A stretch of 64,000 nucleotides of DNA, taken from contig JADCER010000012.1 of assembly GCA_020249925.1 (NCBI GenBank), positions 124,001 to 188,000 on the forward strand, read 5' to 3'. The notes beneath the pieces are model-generated. The model did no database searches. It was not told the origin of the DNA and saw only the letters and a list, made by a program, of their open reading frames with translations. A program made the position numbers and the translations under genes. This stretch comes from Roseomonas sp. (GTDB lineage: Bacteria > Pseudomonadota > Alphaproteobacteria > Acetobacterales > Acetobacteraceae). Shown piece after piece: positions 29,100 through 38,569 of the stretch. Positions within the stretch are counted from its first letter, which is position 1. Each line of letters begins with the position of its first letter.

Positions 29100-30896
29100 G
29101 TGACGACTGCACCGCGCGCCAGCCTCGCGGCCCTTGGCCTGCTGCTGCCGCTACTGAAGCCTTATTGGCCACGCGTGCTTGGTGCGATTGCGGCGTTGTT
29201 GTTGGCGGCGGGGCTGACGCTGGCGCTTGGCCAGGGTCTCAAGCATCTGATTGATGATGGCTTCGCCGGCGGGCCAGGCGCCCTGGATCGCGCGGCGCTG
29301 GTGATGGGTGCCTTGGTCAGTGCCTTGGCCATCACCACCACCACGCGATTCTACCTGGTGTCCTGGCTGGGCGAACGGGTCGCTGCGGATTTGCGCCAGC
29401 GCTTTTTCGATCACGTCACCGGGCTTTCGCCGAGCTACTTTGAAACCGCGCGCATCGGCGATGTCATGTCGCGGCTGACGGCGGATGTCGGGCTGTTGCA
29501 ATCGCTCATTGGTTCGGCGATTTCCATGGGCGTGCGCCAAGCCATTACGGGCATTGGTGCCTTTGTAATGCTGGTGCTGACCAGCCCGAAGCTTGCGGCG
29601 CTGATTGCGCTGATCCTGCCCGTGGTGGTGCTGCCGCTGATATTCTTTGGCCGCCGCGAAAGGCGACTTTCCAAGGCCGCGCAGGAGCGGATCGGTGATC
29701 TGGCCGCACAAGCAGAGGAAACGCTGGGCGGTATCCGTGCCATTCAAGCCTTCACCCAGGAAGATCGCGCACGCGCGCGTTTTGCTGCCGGGTCCGAAGC
29801 TGCGGTGCGGGCCGCACTCCGGCGCGTTTTCTCCCGCAGTTTGCTGATCCTGGCGGTGATCCTGCTTGGCTTCGGCGCCATTACCTTCAGCCTTTGGGTC
29901 GGTGGGCGCGATGTGATTGACGGGCGGATTTCGGGCGGGGAGCTGACCGCCTTTGTCTTTTATGCCGTGCTCATGGCCTCCTCCGGCGCCACGGTCAGCG
30001 AATTATGGGGCGAGATCCAGCGCGCCGCAGCGGCAGCCGACAGGCTTGGTGAGGTGCTGGCCATCCCGCCCGCCATCGCAGCCCCGGCGAAGCCTTTGCC
30101 CCTGCCGCCCGCGCAAGGCCGCGTGGTGTTTGAAGCGGTTACGTTGCGCTACCCGACACGGCCCGATAGCGCCGCACTGATGGATTTCAGCCTGGCCGTG
30201 GAACCGGGGGAGGCGATTGCGCTGGTTGGTCCCTCGGGCGCCGGCAAGACATCCGTACTGTCCTTGCTGCTGCGGTTTTATGACCCAAGCGCGGGGCGTA
30301 TTCTGCTGGATGGGGTTGAGATCACGCGGCTTGACCCGCGCGCGCTGCGTTCCCGGCTTGGTTTGGTGCCGCAGGAGCCGGTGATTTTCAGCGCCAGCAT
30401 TGCCGAAAATATTCGCCTCGGCCGGCCCGACGCGACTGATGCGGAAGTGGCGGCAGCCGCCGAGGCCGCAGCGGCAGCGGAATTCATCGCCGCCCTGCCG
30501 CAGGGTTACGCGACCGAGCTTGGCACGCGGGGCGTGACACTTTCCGGCGGGCAGCGCCAACGCTTGGCGATTGCGCGCGCCATCCTGCGCGACCCGGCGG
30601 TATTGCTGTTGGATGAGGCGACCAGCGCGCTCGACGCCGAAAGCGAATTCGCCGTGCAACAGGCATTGGCGCGGCTTTGCGAGGGCCGCACCAGCATTAC
30701 GGTGGCGCATCGGTTAGCGACGGTGCGGCGCGCGGACCGCATTGTGGTGATGGATCAGGGCCGCATTGTTGCGACCGGCACGCATGAGGCGCTGCTCGCG
30801 GAAGGCGGGCTTTATGCGCGGCTGGCAGCGCTGCAATTCACGGATGGGGAGGGGCGGGGGGCTGCCCCTTCACGCCAGGGCGCGGCGCAGGAATAG
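29100..30896 (+). CDS. ABC exporter, MsbA/lipid-type half transporter
   Basis: A 598-aa fused permease-ATPase. The N-terminal type I exporter membrane domain (about residues 20-310, around six helices) contains FFDHVTGLSPSYFETARIGDVMSRL. The ATPase has Walker A GPSGAGKTS (about 377), [14 protein letters not shown] (about 480) and VLLLDEATSALDAE. It would work as a homodimer exporting lipid or hydrophobic substrates. The start is GTG 29100. The last 27 bases overlap the end of the convergent DehI-like gene. Confidence 0.88.
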   Translation: MTTAPRASLAALGLLLPLLKPYWPRVLGAIAALLLAAGLTLALGQGLKHLIDDGFAGGPGALDRAALVMGALVSALAITTTTRFYLVSWLGERVAADLRQRFFDHVTGLSPSYFETARIGDVMSRLTADVGLLQSLIGSAISMGVRQAITGIGAFVMLVLTSPKLAALIALILPVVVLPLIFFGRRERRLSKAAQERIGDLAAQAEETLGGIRAIQAFTQEDRARARFAAGSEAAVRAALRRVFSRSLLILAVILLGFGAITFSLWVGGRDVIDGRISGGELTAFVFYAVLMASSGATVSELWGEIQRAAAAADRLGEVLAIPPAIAAPAKPLPLPPAQGRVVFEAVTLRYPTRPDSAALMDFSLAVEPGEAIALVGPSGAGKTSVLSLLLRFYDPSAGRILLDGVEITRLDPRALRSRLGLVPQEPVIFSASIAENIRLGRPDATDAEVAAAAEAAAAAEFIAALPQGYATELGTRGVTLSGGQRQRLAIARAILRDPAVLLLDEATSALDAESEFAVQQALARLCEGRTSITVAHRLATVRRADRIVVMDQGRIVATGTHEALLAEGGLYARLAALQFTDGEGRGAAPSRQGAAQE

Positions 30897-31658
30897 CCCA
30901 ACCGGCACCATGCCGGGAATCACCTCATGCACAAAAACCTCAAGCCGCGTCAGGAATGCGGGCAAGGCGGCTGGCGGTGCGGGCGCTCTGCCAAGGGTGG
31001 CGATCAGCGCCGGCGCGCCATGGCGTGCGGCTGCCACCGCAGCATCGCGCGCTGTGTGCAGGCGCTGTTCGGCATGCAGTGGCGCCAGCAATTCCGGCAG
31101 CCGCGCCAGATATTCCGGCCATAGCGCCAGATGCAGATAAAGGCTTGGCACCACCGCCGCATCGGAAAGCCCATGCGCGGCGGTCAGCGCGCGGATTTGC
31201 GCCTGTTGCGCGGGCGGCAGGTCAGCAAGCCTTGGCAAGGGTGGCGGCGCAGGCAGCATCGCGCCACGCGGTGCGGCGGGCAGTGGCGCGCCTGATGCCA
31301 TGCCTTTCGCGCGCAGCAAAATAGCCGAAAGCAAAGCGAGATTTGTCAGATTGCCGCGATTGTAAATTTCCACCACCGCCGTGATTGCTGCGTGATCCTG
31401 CGGCTTTGGTAAAGCGGCAGGCATGCGAAGCGTGATGGCGGCCGCAATTGCATCCCGCGCTGCCGCCGCCGCACCGCAGCCAAGTGCCGGCGCGGCCTGC
31501 GCCCAAAGCCAATCCAACACCCCAGGCAAGGCCGCCGCATGGCGCCAGATGAGGTTCACCTGACCAATGCCAATACCCTCATTCAAGGCGGCATAAATCG
31601 CGGCAATCGCGGGCGGGGCGTCAGCTTCACGGATCTCAGCAAGCGCAGCACCAGACAT
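30870..31658 (-). CDS. DehI-family (2-haloacid dehalogenase-like) protein
   Basis: A 262-aa all-helical protein. The segments AIAAIYAALNEGIGIGQVNLIWRH, EIYNRGNLTNLALLSAIL and SLYLHLALWPEYL are the layout I associate with the DehI dehalogenase family. In the last motif canonical members have an Asp (like TDYRALA), whereas this protein has Leu in what I take as that position, so dehalogenation is doubtful. The ATG follows the racemase-family gene by three bases; they form an operon. Confidence 0.65.
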   Translation of the reverse strand: MSGAALAEIREADAPPAIAAIYAALNEGIGIGQVNLIWRHAAALPGVLDWLWAQAAPALGCGAAAAARDAIAAAITLRMPAALPKPQDHAAITAVVEIYNRGNLTNLALLSAILLRAKGMASGAPLPAAPRGAMLPAPPPLPRLADLPPAQQAQIRALTAAHGLSDAAVVPSLYLHLALWPEYLARLPELLAPLHAEQRLHTARDAAVAAARHGAPALIATLGRAPAPPAALPAFLTRLEVFVHEVIPGMVPVGLFLRRALA

Positions 31659-31661
31659 GGA

Positions 31662-32411
31662 TCAATGCTCCTCAAAAATCCGGCCACAACCTTCGCGTTT
31701 TTCCGCAATCCCATTGGCGCGAAGCGCATGCCAATAGGTCGCAGCATTGATCGCGAGCACCGGCTTGCCCAACCAAAGCTCCGCCGCCGCTGCCACACGG
31801 ATCATGGAAAGATTGGTGCCCACCTGCACAATCGCATCCACATCATCACCATCAAGCCGCTTCAAGGCCGCGACACATTCAGCGGGCGTCACCTTCGCAA
31901 TGCCGGTCCAACTCCGGCATTGCAGCGCGATATCGCGCACCACGCTGAAACCCATATCGCCAAAATAGCGCGCCACTTCCGCATTCATCACCGGCCAATA
32001 GGGCGTCAGGACCGCAATGCGCTTGATGCCGCCAAAGGCATTCAAGGCGGCCGTGCAGGAATGGCTGCCAATGCTGATCCCAAGGCCGGAAACCTCCCTG
32101 ACCTGCGCCACAAAATCATCGGCGCCCTTCTGGCCACCAAAGAAGGTAATGGCCGACATGCCCATCACCAGATAATCCGGATGGCAGGTCATGACACTCC
32201 GCACCGCATCCATCGTATTGCCACTGATCACCGCAATACCGGCACGAAAGCTTTCATTGGAAACAGCATCGGAATCAGGCGTGAAAATGCGGCTGTAATG
32301 GTTCGTGACACCAGCCGGGCGCAGCACATCGTAATCAGGTTGCACCACCGTATTGGTGGATGGCCCCATCACACCAAAAAGCTTCCGCCAGCCTAGGATA
32401 TCGCGGGACAT
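31662..32411 (-). CDS. Asp/Glu racemase-superfamily enzyme (maleate isomerase / arylmalonate decarboxylase-like)
   Basis: A 249-aa protein. The beginning FGVMGPSTNTVVQPDYD, the central GMSAITFFGG and GSHSCTAALNAFG, and IAVLTPYWPVMNAEV fit the maleate cis-trans isomerase and arylmalonate decarboxylase branch. One candidate catalytic Cys is in SHSC; Cys in ALQC is another. ATG 32411 follows GGGAGG, a strong ribosome binding site. Substrate is not identifiable from sequence. Confidence 0.75.
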   Translation of the reverse strand: MSRDILGWRKLFGVMGPSTNTVVQPDYDVLRPAGVTNHYSRIFTPDSDAVSNESFRAGIAVISGNTMDAVRSVMTCHPDYLVMGMSAITFFGGQKGADDFVAQVREVSGLGISIGSHSCTAALNAFGGIKRIAVLTPYWPVMNAEVARYFGDMGFSVVRDIALQCRSWTGIAKVTPAECVAALKRLDGDDVDAIVQVGTNLSMIRVAAAAELWLGKPVLAINAATYWHALRANGIAEKREGCGRIFEEH

Positions 32412-32450
32412 GAGTAACCTCCCTGTGATCACGAAACATCATAACAGAAA

Positions 32451-32503
32451 CGGGAGGGCTCTGCCCTCCCGCACCCACCCGCCAAGGGCCGCGAGGCCCT
32501 TGG
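32451..32503. repeat. two perfect 9-bp hairpins (intergenic repeat)
   Basis: CGGGAGGGC-TCT-GCCCTCCCG (32451-32471) and CCAAGGGCC-GCGA-GGCCCTTGG (32482-32503) stand between the divergent racemase-family and TPR genes. Since no gene ends here, they are not simple terminators; they look like a dispersed palindromic repeat. Confidence 0.65.
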
Positions 32504-32533
32504 AACCCAGGAATTGGACAGACGCGAATGGCG

Positions 32534-32563
32534 TTGACAGTGTTGTCCGAAAGGATCAATCCT
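32534..32563 (+). promoter_or_regulatory. candidate promoter of the TPR lipoprotein gene
   Basis: A perfect -35 hexamer TTGACA (32534-32539) stands 57 bases before the TPR gene. The -10 at 17-18 bases (around CAATCCT) is poor, so this is tentative. Confidence 0.3.
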
Positions 32564-32595
32564 ACCTGGGGTAGAAACAAGGGCAGGGGCTTGAT

Positions 32596-33411
32596 ATGCG
32601 GGTCTTGGTCGTTGCGCTGACAGCGATGCTCTCGGCTTGCGCTATGGAAGAAGGCGCCCAGGCGCCGGCCGCTTCCGCGGCGAACACGAGTTTGGCCACA
32701 ACCTACAATAGTCGCGGCAATGCGCAATTTAATGCGCGCAATTATGCCGCCGCCCTAGCAGATTATGATGCAGCGCTGCGCCTTGCGCCCAATTTTGCTG
32801 GGACTTTACGTAATCGTTGTAATACAAAAATTGCCCTGAATGATCTGGATGGCGCTTTGGCCGATTGCGAAGCGGCACTCCGCCTCAGTCCGAATTTCGC
32901 CTTTGCCTATACAGACCGCGGTCGAATCCGCGAACGGCAAGGTGACCTGCAAGCAGCCCTGAGTGATTATGCTGAGGCGGTGCGCCTTGATCCAAATAAC
33001 GGTGTTTCACGTAGCAATTTGGCTAGCATCAGGTATCGCTTGAACGACGATGCGGCTGCCTTGGCTGATGTCAATGAAGCTATCCGCTTGGCACCTGACC
33101 ACGCACGAGCATTCAATACACGCGCCCTGATCAAGCGCCGCATGGGCGATACCGCCGGTGCGCTTGCCGATTACAATCGCGCGATACAGGTTCAACCCGA
33201 TTACGCAATCGCCTACCGTAATCGCGGCTTGCTCCGCATGCAGCAGGGCAATAGCGCAGCGGCCATTGCGGATTACAATTTGGCGCTACGCCACGACCCA
33301 AATTACGCCGATGCTTATGAAAGCCGTGGCCGTGCCTATGCCGCCAGGGGCGAACAGGATCGCGCGATTGCGGATTTCGACAAGGCTATCGCATTGCGGG
33401 GTGGCACCTAA
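32596..33411 (+). CDS. TPR-repeat lipoprotein
   Basis: A 271-aa protein. The N-terminus ends in a lipobox (LSAC, Cys at residue 15), implying a lipid-anchored periplasmic protein; Asp is not at +2, so outer-membrane sorting is plausible. The rest is about seven tetratricopeptide repeats with the AALADYDAALRLAPN pattern recurring every 34 residues. It probably scaffolds protein complexes; partners are unknown. Base composition is slightly more AT-rich than its neighbours. Confidence 0.85.
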   Translation: MRVLVVALTAMLSACAMEEGAQAPAASAANTSLATTYNSRGNAQFNARNYAAALADYDAALRLAPNFAGTLRNRCNTKIALNDLDGALADCEAALRLSPNFAFAYTDRGRIRERQGDLQAALSDYAEAVRLDPNNGVSRSNLASIRYRLNDDAAALADVNEAIRLAPDHARAFNTRALIKRRMGDTAGALADYNRAIQVQPDYAIAYRNRGLLRMQQGNSAAAIADYNLALRHDPNYADAYESRGRAYAARGEQDRAIADFDKAIALRGGT

Positions 33412-33456
33412 ACCGCCACCCTGTCCAACCCACGCGCCTCAGGCTAAAGCCGCGCC

Positions 33457-34620
33457 ATGCGCTTCGAACCCACCCCCCGCCCCGCCCTTGCTGAAATCCC
33501 CGGCTCCCTGATCCGAGAAGTCTCCGAAGTCGGGCGCTATATGCAAGATGTCATCCCCCTCTGGTTTGGGGAACCGGATACCGTCACACCGGATTTCGTG
33601 CGCGATGCGGCGAAGCTGGCGCTGGATGAAGGCAAAACCTTCTACGCGCCCAATCCCGGCATCCCACCGCTGCGGGACGCCATCGCAGCCTACCTCAAGC
33701 GCAACAACCGCCCTGTCGGCACGGCGCGCGTGGCGGTCACGGCATCGGGCGTCAATGCGCTCATGCTGGTGGCGCAAGCGCTGCTTTCGCCGGGGGATCG
33801 CGTGGTCATCCCCACCCCCGCCTGGCCCAATATGGATGGCATTGCCCGCGTGATGGGCGCGGAAGTGGCGGATATGCCGCTTCGCCTCATGAACGGTATC
33901 TGGCGCGCGGATTTGGATGAATTGCTGGCCGCCATCACGCCCCAAACGAAGCTTTTGTTCCTGAACAGCCCCGGCAATCCCACCGGCTGGACGCTGACTG
34001 CCGATGAACAGCGCGCCATCCTTGCCAAATGCCGCCAGACCGGCACCTGGATCCTTGCTGATGATGTCTATGAAAGGCTCTATTTCGCCGGCGATGCCGC
34101 GCCGTCCTTCCTGGAAATCGCCGATGAGCAGGATCGTGTTGTTTCGGTCAATTCCTTCTCCAAATCCTGGGCCATGACCGGCTGGCGCTTGGGCTGGATT
34201 GTCGCCCCCCCGGCCTTGATGGAGGCCATCGGCAAGCTCAATGAATTCAACATGTCCTCCGCGCCCACCTTCATCCAGCATGCGGGCGTGGTGGCGCTCG
34301 ATCGGGGGGATGCCTTCATCGCGGAAACCCGCGCGCGTTATTTGAAGGCGCGTGATATCGCCCATGCGGCGCTATCTGCCGTCCCCGGCATCACCGCGCC
34401 GCGCCCGGATGGGGCGATGTACCTGTTCCTGAAGGTGGAAGGCTGCACGGATAGCCTCAGCCTCGCGAAATCCCTGCTGCATTCGGCGAGGGTTGGCATT
34501 GCGCCGGGGGCTGCCTTTGGTGCGGGCGGGGAAGGTCATTTGCGCCTGTGTTTCGCGCAAAGTGAGGCTCGCATCCGCGAAGCCAGCGGGCGTCTGGCTG
34601 AAGCCTTGTCCAAGCGCTGA
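33457..34620 (+). CDS. class I/II PLP-dependent aminotransferase
   Basis: A 387-aa fold-type I aminotransferase. The segments FYAPNPGIPPLRDAIAAYL, NSPGNPTGW, ADDVYERL and the PLP lysine motif SFSKSWAMTGWRLGW (about residue 235) are present. It belongs to the aspartate aminotransferase superfamily; the amino donor cannot be told. Its stop touches that of the convergent small gene at 34621. Confidence 0.88.
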   Translation: MRFEPTPRPALAEIPGSLIREVSEVGRYMQDVIPLWFGEPDTVTPDFVRDAAKLALDEGKTFYAPNPGIPPLRDAIAAYLKRNNRPVGTARVAVTASGVNALMLVAQALLSPGDRVVIPTPAWPNMDGIARVMGAEVADMPLRLMNGIWRADLDELLAAITPQTKLLFLNSPGNPTGWTLTADEQRAILAKCRQTGTWILADDVYERLYFAGDAAPSFLEIADEQDRVVSVNSFSKSWAMTGWRLGWIVAPPALMEAIGKLNEFNMSSAPTFIQHAGVVALDRGDAFIAETRARYLKARDIAHAALSAVPGITAPRPDGAMYLFLKVEGCTDSLSLAKSLLHSARVGIAPGAAFGAGGEGHLRLCFAQSEARIREASGRLAEALSKR

Positions 34621-34944
34621 TCAGCCGGGGCGCCGCGCCTCCCCGGCGAATTCCAGGATTTCGCGGGACCGTGTGACGCGGCTGCCCCAAACGCGGTCAA
34701 ACTCCTTGATCATGTTGGCCAGCGCGGGTGACCCCGGCAGCGCCTCGGCCGCGGCCAGGCTTGGGAATTCGTAGAAGGCGAAATGGAGAGAAGGGTCCGT
34801 CCGGCTCCAGCAGCGCCAGGCATGGGCGACGCCAAAGGCCGCCAAGGCATCGGGCAGGTGTTCCTTTTCATACCAGGTGTCGAAAGCGGGGCGGTCGGCG
34901 GGGTCGGCGACCACGGCGCGCACCATGAAGAAGGCCTTGGACAT
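34621..34944 (-). CDS. small EthD/dimeric alpha-beta-barrel-like protein
   Basis: A 107-aa protein with FDTWYEKEHLPDALAAFGV and HFAFYEFPSLAAAEAL, the pattern of EthD-like or related dimeric alpha-beta barrel proteins (WYxxEHLP). Function is not assignable; such proteins often act as small oxygenase-like or isomerase subunits. ATG 34944 gives a compact protein; in-frame start 34977 is possible. Confidence 0.65.
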   Translation of the reverse strand: MSKAFFMVRAVVADPADRPAFDTWYEKEHLPDALAAFGVAHAWRCWSRTDPSLHFAFYEFPSLAAAEALPGSPALANMIKEFDRVWGSRVTRSREILEFAGEARRPG

Positions 34945-35264
34945 GGGTGTTTCCTGTTTCTGGATGGTGGCTGCCATAGGGCCACATCAGCGGGCATGCG
35001 GCAATGCCGCCGCACCCTGTTGCGCGCGGGACGGGAAGCGAACGCGCTTGTGGCAGGGGTTCAGTCCCTGCCACAATATCTTGGGATAACATTGGCGTAA
35101 GTCGCGCCGAGTCGCGCGTTGCGGTTTTGTTCTTTTCTAGCGGTATATATCATTGAAAATGATAGATAAAATACTTAATGCCGTTTGTTAACGGTTGCCG
35201 CTTTGTTCACTTGGCCTGAATGGCGGGCTTTCGCGGGCTGCGAATCGGGCGCCCGGAAGCCACA
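34945..35264. other. 320-base intergenic region with AT-rich palindrome
   Basis: The left part is GC-rich and featureless. From about 35125 to 35210 the DNA becomes strikingly AT-rich and holds a perfect inverted repeat TATCATT-GAA-AATGATA (35148-35164) and a hairpin CCGTT-TGTT-AACGG (35180-35193). I see no convincing gene. It is downstream of the MFS gene and upstream of the small EthD-like gene. Confidence 0.5.
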
Positions 35265-36446
35265 TCAGCGCCGCGCCAAAAGCAGTGCCAGCGCCATGAT
35301 GGCCCCCGCCGCTAACGCCAATGTAACCGGCAGGCCAAACACCATCGCCCCCAGCCCATAAAAGATCGGGCCAAGCGATTGGCCGCCGAAAAAGGCGAAG
35401 GCATGCAGGGACATGGCACTGCCGCGGGCCTGGGGGGCAAGCTCGGTCGCGCGGGTCTGGATGGCGTTATGGATCATGTAAAAGCCAAGCCCGAGCCCGA
35501 GGCCCGCCAGCGTCGCCACCACCAGGGATGGCGCCAGGGCGAAGCCGATCAGCGCCAGGGCGCCCGTCGCACCCCCGATACGGATCACGCCGGCCTGGCC
35601 GAAGCGGGCCAGCAGCGGCGCGACCAGGGCAGCGAATAGCAGCCCGCCCAGGCCAAAGGCGCCAATGGCAAAACCCGCTTCCATGGTGCTGCCTATGGCG
35701 CGTTCGATCAGCAGCGGCGCGATGAAGGGAAAGACGCCAAAAACCAGGCCGCCCTCAACGGCCACGGCGGCGAATAAGGGCAGCGCGGCGGGGTTGGCGA
35801 TAATGCCGCGATAGCGTTGCAGCGCAACCATGGGGTCATAGCGCGTCATGACCTCGCGCGCGGCGCCGCGGGCGGCCAGGATCAGGGCGACAAGGCCAAT
35901 GAAGGCAGCGATGGCGCAAACCACCAGCACGCCGCGCCAGCCGGCAACGGCGGCGATCGGGCCGGCCACCACGCCGCCCGCGATCTGCCCGCTAATGCCG
36001 AAGATCAGAATACGCGATAGCGCCACTTGCCGGTATTTCAGCGATACCGCATCGCCCATGATGGCAAGCGTGAGCGGCATCATGCCCCCCGCCGCCATGC
36101 CGGAAGCCGCACGAAACGCCATCAGCCAGCCAAAGCTCGCCGAAACCGCGGCGGCCAGCAGCATGATGCCAAGCAGCGCAACACAGATCATGACAATGCG
36201 GCGCTTGCCGATGGAATCCGCAACCGGCCCCAGGATTGGCTGCACCAGGGCGAAGGGGAGGGTATAGGCGGTGCCGAGCAAGGCTGCCTCGGCCGCCGTC
36301 ACGCTGAATTCGCCGGCGATTTCGGCCACCGTCGGGTCCGTCACGCGCGTGGCAAAGGCGCCGGCAAAGACCGCCGGGCCGAAAATCGCCAGCACGCGGC
36401 GCATCTTGGCCTTTTCGGCCGCCTCGTCTTCCCCTGGCGCGGTCAC
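35265..36446 (-). CDS. MFS transporter
   Basis: A 393-aa major facilitator with around 12 TM helices. Features include FAGAFATRVTDPTVAEIAGEF near the N-terminus and the loop 2-3 sequence GPVADSIGKRRIVMI (the family's G-x-x-D-x-x-G-x-R/K motif). It is probably a drug or metabolite exporter. The GTG start at 36446 overlaps the trpF stop by four bases (GTGA), so it is read with trpF. Confidence 0.85.
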   Translation of the reverse strand: MTAPGEDEAAEKAKMRRVLAIFGPAVFAGAFATRVTDPTVAEIAGEFSVTAAEAALLGTAYTLPFALVQPILGPVADSIGKRRIVMICVALLGIMLLAAAVSASFGWLMAFRAASGMAAGGMMPLTLAIMGDAVSLKYRQVALSRILIFGISGQIAGGVVAGPIAAVAGWRGVLVVCAIAAFIGLVALILAARGAAREVMTRYDPMVALQRYRGIIANPAALPLFAAVAVEGGLVFGVFPFIAPLLIERAIGSTMEAGFAIGAFGLGGLLFAALVAPLLARFGQAGVIRIGGATGALALIGFALAPSLVVATLAGLGLGLGFYMIHNAIQTRATELAPQARGSAMSLHAFAFFGGQSLGPIFYGLGAMVFGLPVTLALAAGAIMALALLLARR

Positions 36447-37084
36447 GCGCGCACAGATTTGGCGGCGGCGATAAAGGCAGCGATGGCGGCGGGGTCCTTT
36501 ATGCCGCGCGCCCGCTCAACGCCTGAGGACACATCCACCCCCGGCGCGCCGGAGGTCGCGATGGCCTCGACCACATTGGCGGGCGTCAGACCGCCCGCGA
36601 GCAGCCAGGGGCGCGGCGGGCGTTCGCCCTTCATCAGCGCCCAATCGAAAGCCTGCGCATTGCCACCGGGCAGCGCACTGCCGGGTGGCGGGCGGGCATC
36701 AAGCAGGAAGTAATCCACCTGATCGGCATAATCGGTCAGGCGCGCGAGGTCGGCCTTGCTGCCAATGCCAAGCGCCTTCATCACCGGCTTGCCGAAACGG
36801 GCGCGGATCTCGCCCGCCCGCGCCGGGGTTTCCTCCCCCTGCAATTGCAGGATATCGAGCGGCACTTCGGCCAATGTGGCGGCGAGCATGGCATCATCCG
36901 GGTCAACAAATAGCCCGACGCGCTTCGGGCCATGCGCGTAGGACCGCGCAAGCTCACCCGCCTGAAAGGCTGTCACGGCGCGCGGGGAGGGCGGGAAGAA
37001 AACAAACCCCACCATATCCGCCCCTGCCTGCCGGGCCGCGTCCAGCGCGGGCAGGTCCTTGATGCCGCAAATCTTGACCAGCAC
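36443..37084 (-). CDS. trpF: phosphoribosylanthranilate isomerase
   Basis: A 213-aa TIM barrel of tryptophan synthesis. The catalytic Cys motif VKICGIKD is at the N-terminus; LQLQGEE and LLAGGLTPANV with DVSSGVE are also typical. I choose GTG 37084, two bases after the pyrF stop; an earlier in-frame ATG would overlap pyrF. No trpB or trpA follows here; an MFS gene takes that place. Confidence 0.93.
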   Translation of the reverse strand: MLVKICGIKDLPALDAARQAGADMVGFVFFPPSPRAVTAFQAGELARSYAHGPKRVGLFVDPDDAMLAATLAEVPLDILQLQGEETPARAGEIRARFGKPVMKALGIGSKADLARLTDYADQVDYFLLDARPPPGSALPGGNAQAFDWALMKGERPPRPWLLAGGLTPANVVEAIATSGAPGVDVSSGVERARGIKDPAAIAAFIAAAKSVRA

Positions 37085-37086
37085 GC

Positions 37087-37794
37087 CTAGAGCCCCGCCG
37101 CGATGGAAGCGGCAGCGGCGGCGGGGTCTGCCGCGCCGGTGATGGGGCGGCCCACCACAATCCAATCCGCCCCGGCGGTAACGGCCTCAGCCGGTGTCGC
37201 GGTGCGGGCCTGATCTCCCGCTGCGCTGCCAGCGGGGCGTACGCCTGGCACCACCAGAAAGGGGGCAGGGCCAAGGGCGGCGCGCAGCACGCCCGCTTCC
37301 TGCGGGCTGCACACCAGCCCATCCGCACCGGCATTAATGGCAAGGCGCGCCAAGCGGAGCACCTGATCGGCGGGGCTGGCGGCGACCCCCGTGCTGGCTA
37401 GGGTTTCGGCGTCAATGCTGGTCAGCACGGTCACGGCCAGGAGCATGGGACGCTCGGCGCCGGCTTTCTCAGCCTCGGCCCGCGCGGCGGCGATCATGGC
37501 GGCACCGCCCGCGGCATGCAGCGTCATCATGGCGGGGCGGAGCGGCAGCAGGGACCGCACGGCGCCGGCCACCGTATTCGGGATGTCATGCAGCTTGAGG
37601 TCGAGGAATACTGGCCGATGCCGCGCCATGGCGCTGACAATGGCGGGGCCGGCTGCGGTGAAAAGCTCGAGCCCCACCTTCAGCACGCCGCAATGGGGTG
37701 CCAGGGTTTCGGCCAGGGTTTGGGCACGCGCCGTATCGCCGGAATCAAGCGCGGGGATGATGCGGGCGGCGCCGCTTTGGGGGCGGGCGATCAT
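37087..37794 (-). CDS. pyrF: orotidine 5'-phosphate decarboxylase
   Basis: A 235-aa enzyme of the last step of UMP synthesis. The active-site motif [13 protein letters not shown] carries the catalytic Asp/Lys set, and the phosphate-binding end has VVPGVRP and [15 protein letters not shown] 37794 overlaps the lapA stop (ATGA). Linked with trpF immediately downstream. Confidence 0.95.
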   Translation of the reverse strand: MIARPQSGAARIIPALDSGDTARAQTLAETLAPHCGVLKVGLELFTAAGPAIVSAMARHRPVFLDLKLHDIPNTVAGAVRSLLPLRPAMMTLHAAGGAAMIAAARAEAEKAGAERPMLLAVTVLTSIDAETLASTGVAASPADQVLRLARLAINAGADGLVCSPQEAGVLRAALGPAPFLVVPGVRPAGSAAGDQARTATPAEAVTAGADWIVVGRPITGAADPAAAAASIAAGL

Positions 37795-38096
37795 GCTTTG
37801 GTCAGGGCCTTTTCTTCGCTGGCTTGCTTGACGGCGTTGAGCGCCTTTACCTCCGCTTCCAGGGCCGCGACACGGCGTTCGGCAGCGCGGCCGCGCCGGC
37901 GCGCGGGCACCGCCGCCGCCCAGGCAATCAGGGCGCCGAGCAGAAAAGCGACCGCGGCGATGGACAGCACCGCAATGGCCGCCGAGGCAGTCCAGGCAAG
38001 ATCAAAGGGCCAGAGGCGCAATTCGATGCTCTGCGGGTTCGAGAGCATGAAGAGCACCACCAGAATGGCGAGGGGCAGGAAGATGAACCAGCGCAT
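37791..38096 (-). CDS. lapA: LapA-domain membrane protein
   Basis: A 101-aa protein with two TM segments ([17 protein letters not shown] and the [20 protein letters not shown] stretch) and a C-terminal coiled-coil-like tail ([17 protein letters not shown]). This is the LapA/DUF1049 pattern, in E. coli connected with LPS assembly together with LapB. ATG 38096 (MRWFIFLP) is chosen over 38126. Its position beside ihfB is conserved in alphaproteobacteria. Confidence 0.8.
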   Translation of the reverse strand: MRWFIFLPLAILVVLFMLSNPQSIELRLWPFDLAWTASAAIAVLSIAAVAFLLGALIAWAAAVPARRRGRAAERRVAALEAEVKALNAVKQASEEKALTKA

Positions 38097-38248
38097 TGCA
38101 AGGCCTTGAGCGATAAGCTTGGCCACACAATCCCCGGCAGCGCGGTCGCGTCAAGGTTTAATCGCGCAAGGCTTGCCATGCGCGATCAGCATGTCACCAG
38201 GAAAGCGCTGCTATCGGTCGTTTGAAACCGGGAGGCGCCCTTGGCGCG

Positions 38249-38569
38249 TCACGCGCGGCGTGCGGCGCGCTTGGCGGTTGCCGGCGCCTTCTTCGCATTG
38301 ATGCGTTCGCGCAATTCCTTGCCAGGTTTGAAATAGGGCACGGATTTTGGCTCAACCGGGACAGATTCCCCGGTGCGCGGATTGCGCCCGGTGCGGCCTT
38401 CACGCGATTTTGTTGAAAAGGCGCCAAAGCCACGCAATTCCACGCGATCACCACGCGCCAGGGCTGCAGTGATTTCGCCAAAAATCGTCGCCACAATCGC
38501 TTCCACATCGCCCTGGCGCAAATGCGGATTGCTTGCCGCAAGCTGCGCGATCAGTTCCGATCTCGTCAT
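38249..38569 (-). CDS. ihfB: integration host factor subunit beta
   Basis: A 106-aa HU/IHF-family DNA-bending protein starting [17 protein letters not shown], with the family signature [21 protein letters not shown] and the minor-groove arm proline in RNPRTG. The C-terminal tail is basic. It pairs with IhfA (not in window). Location after rpsA/sppA supports the beta assignment. Confidence 0.92.
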   Translation of the reverse strand: MTRSELIAQLAASNPHLRQGDVEAIVATIFGEITAALARGDRVELRGFGAFSTKSREGRTGRNPRTGESVPVEPKSVPYFKPGKELRERINAKKAPATAKRAARRA

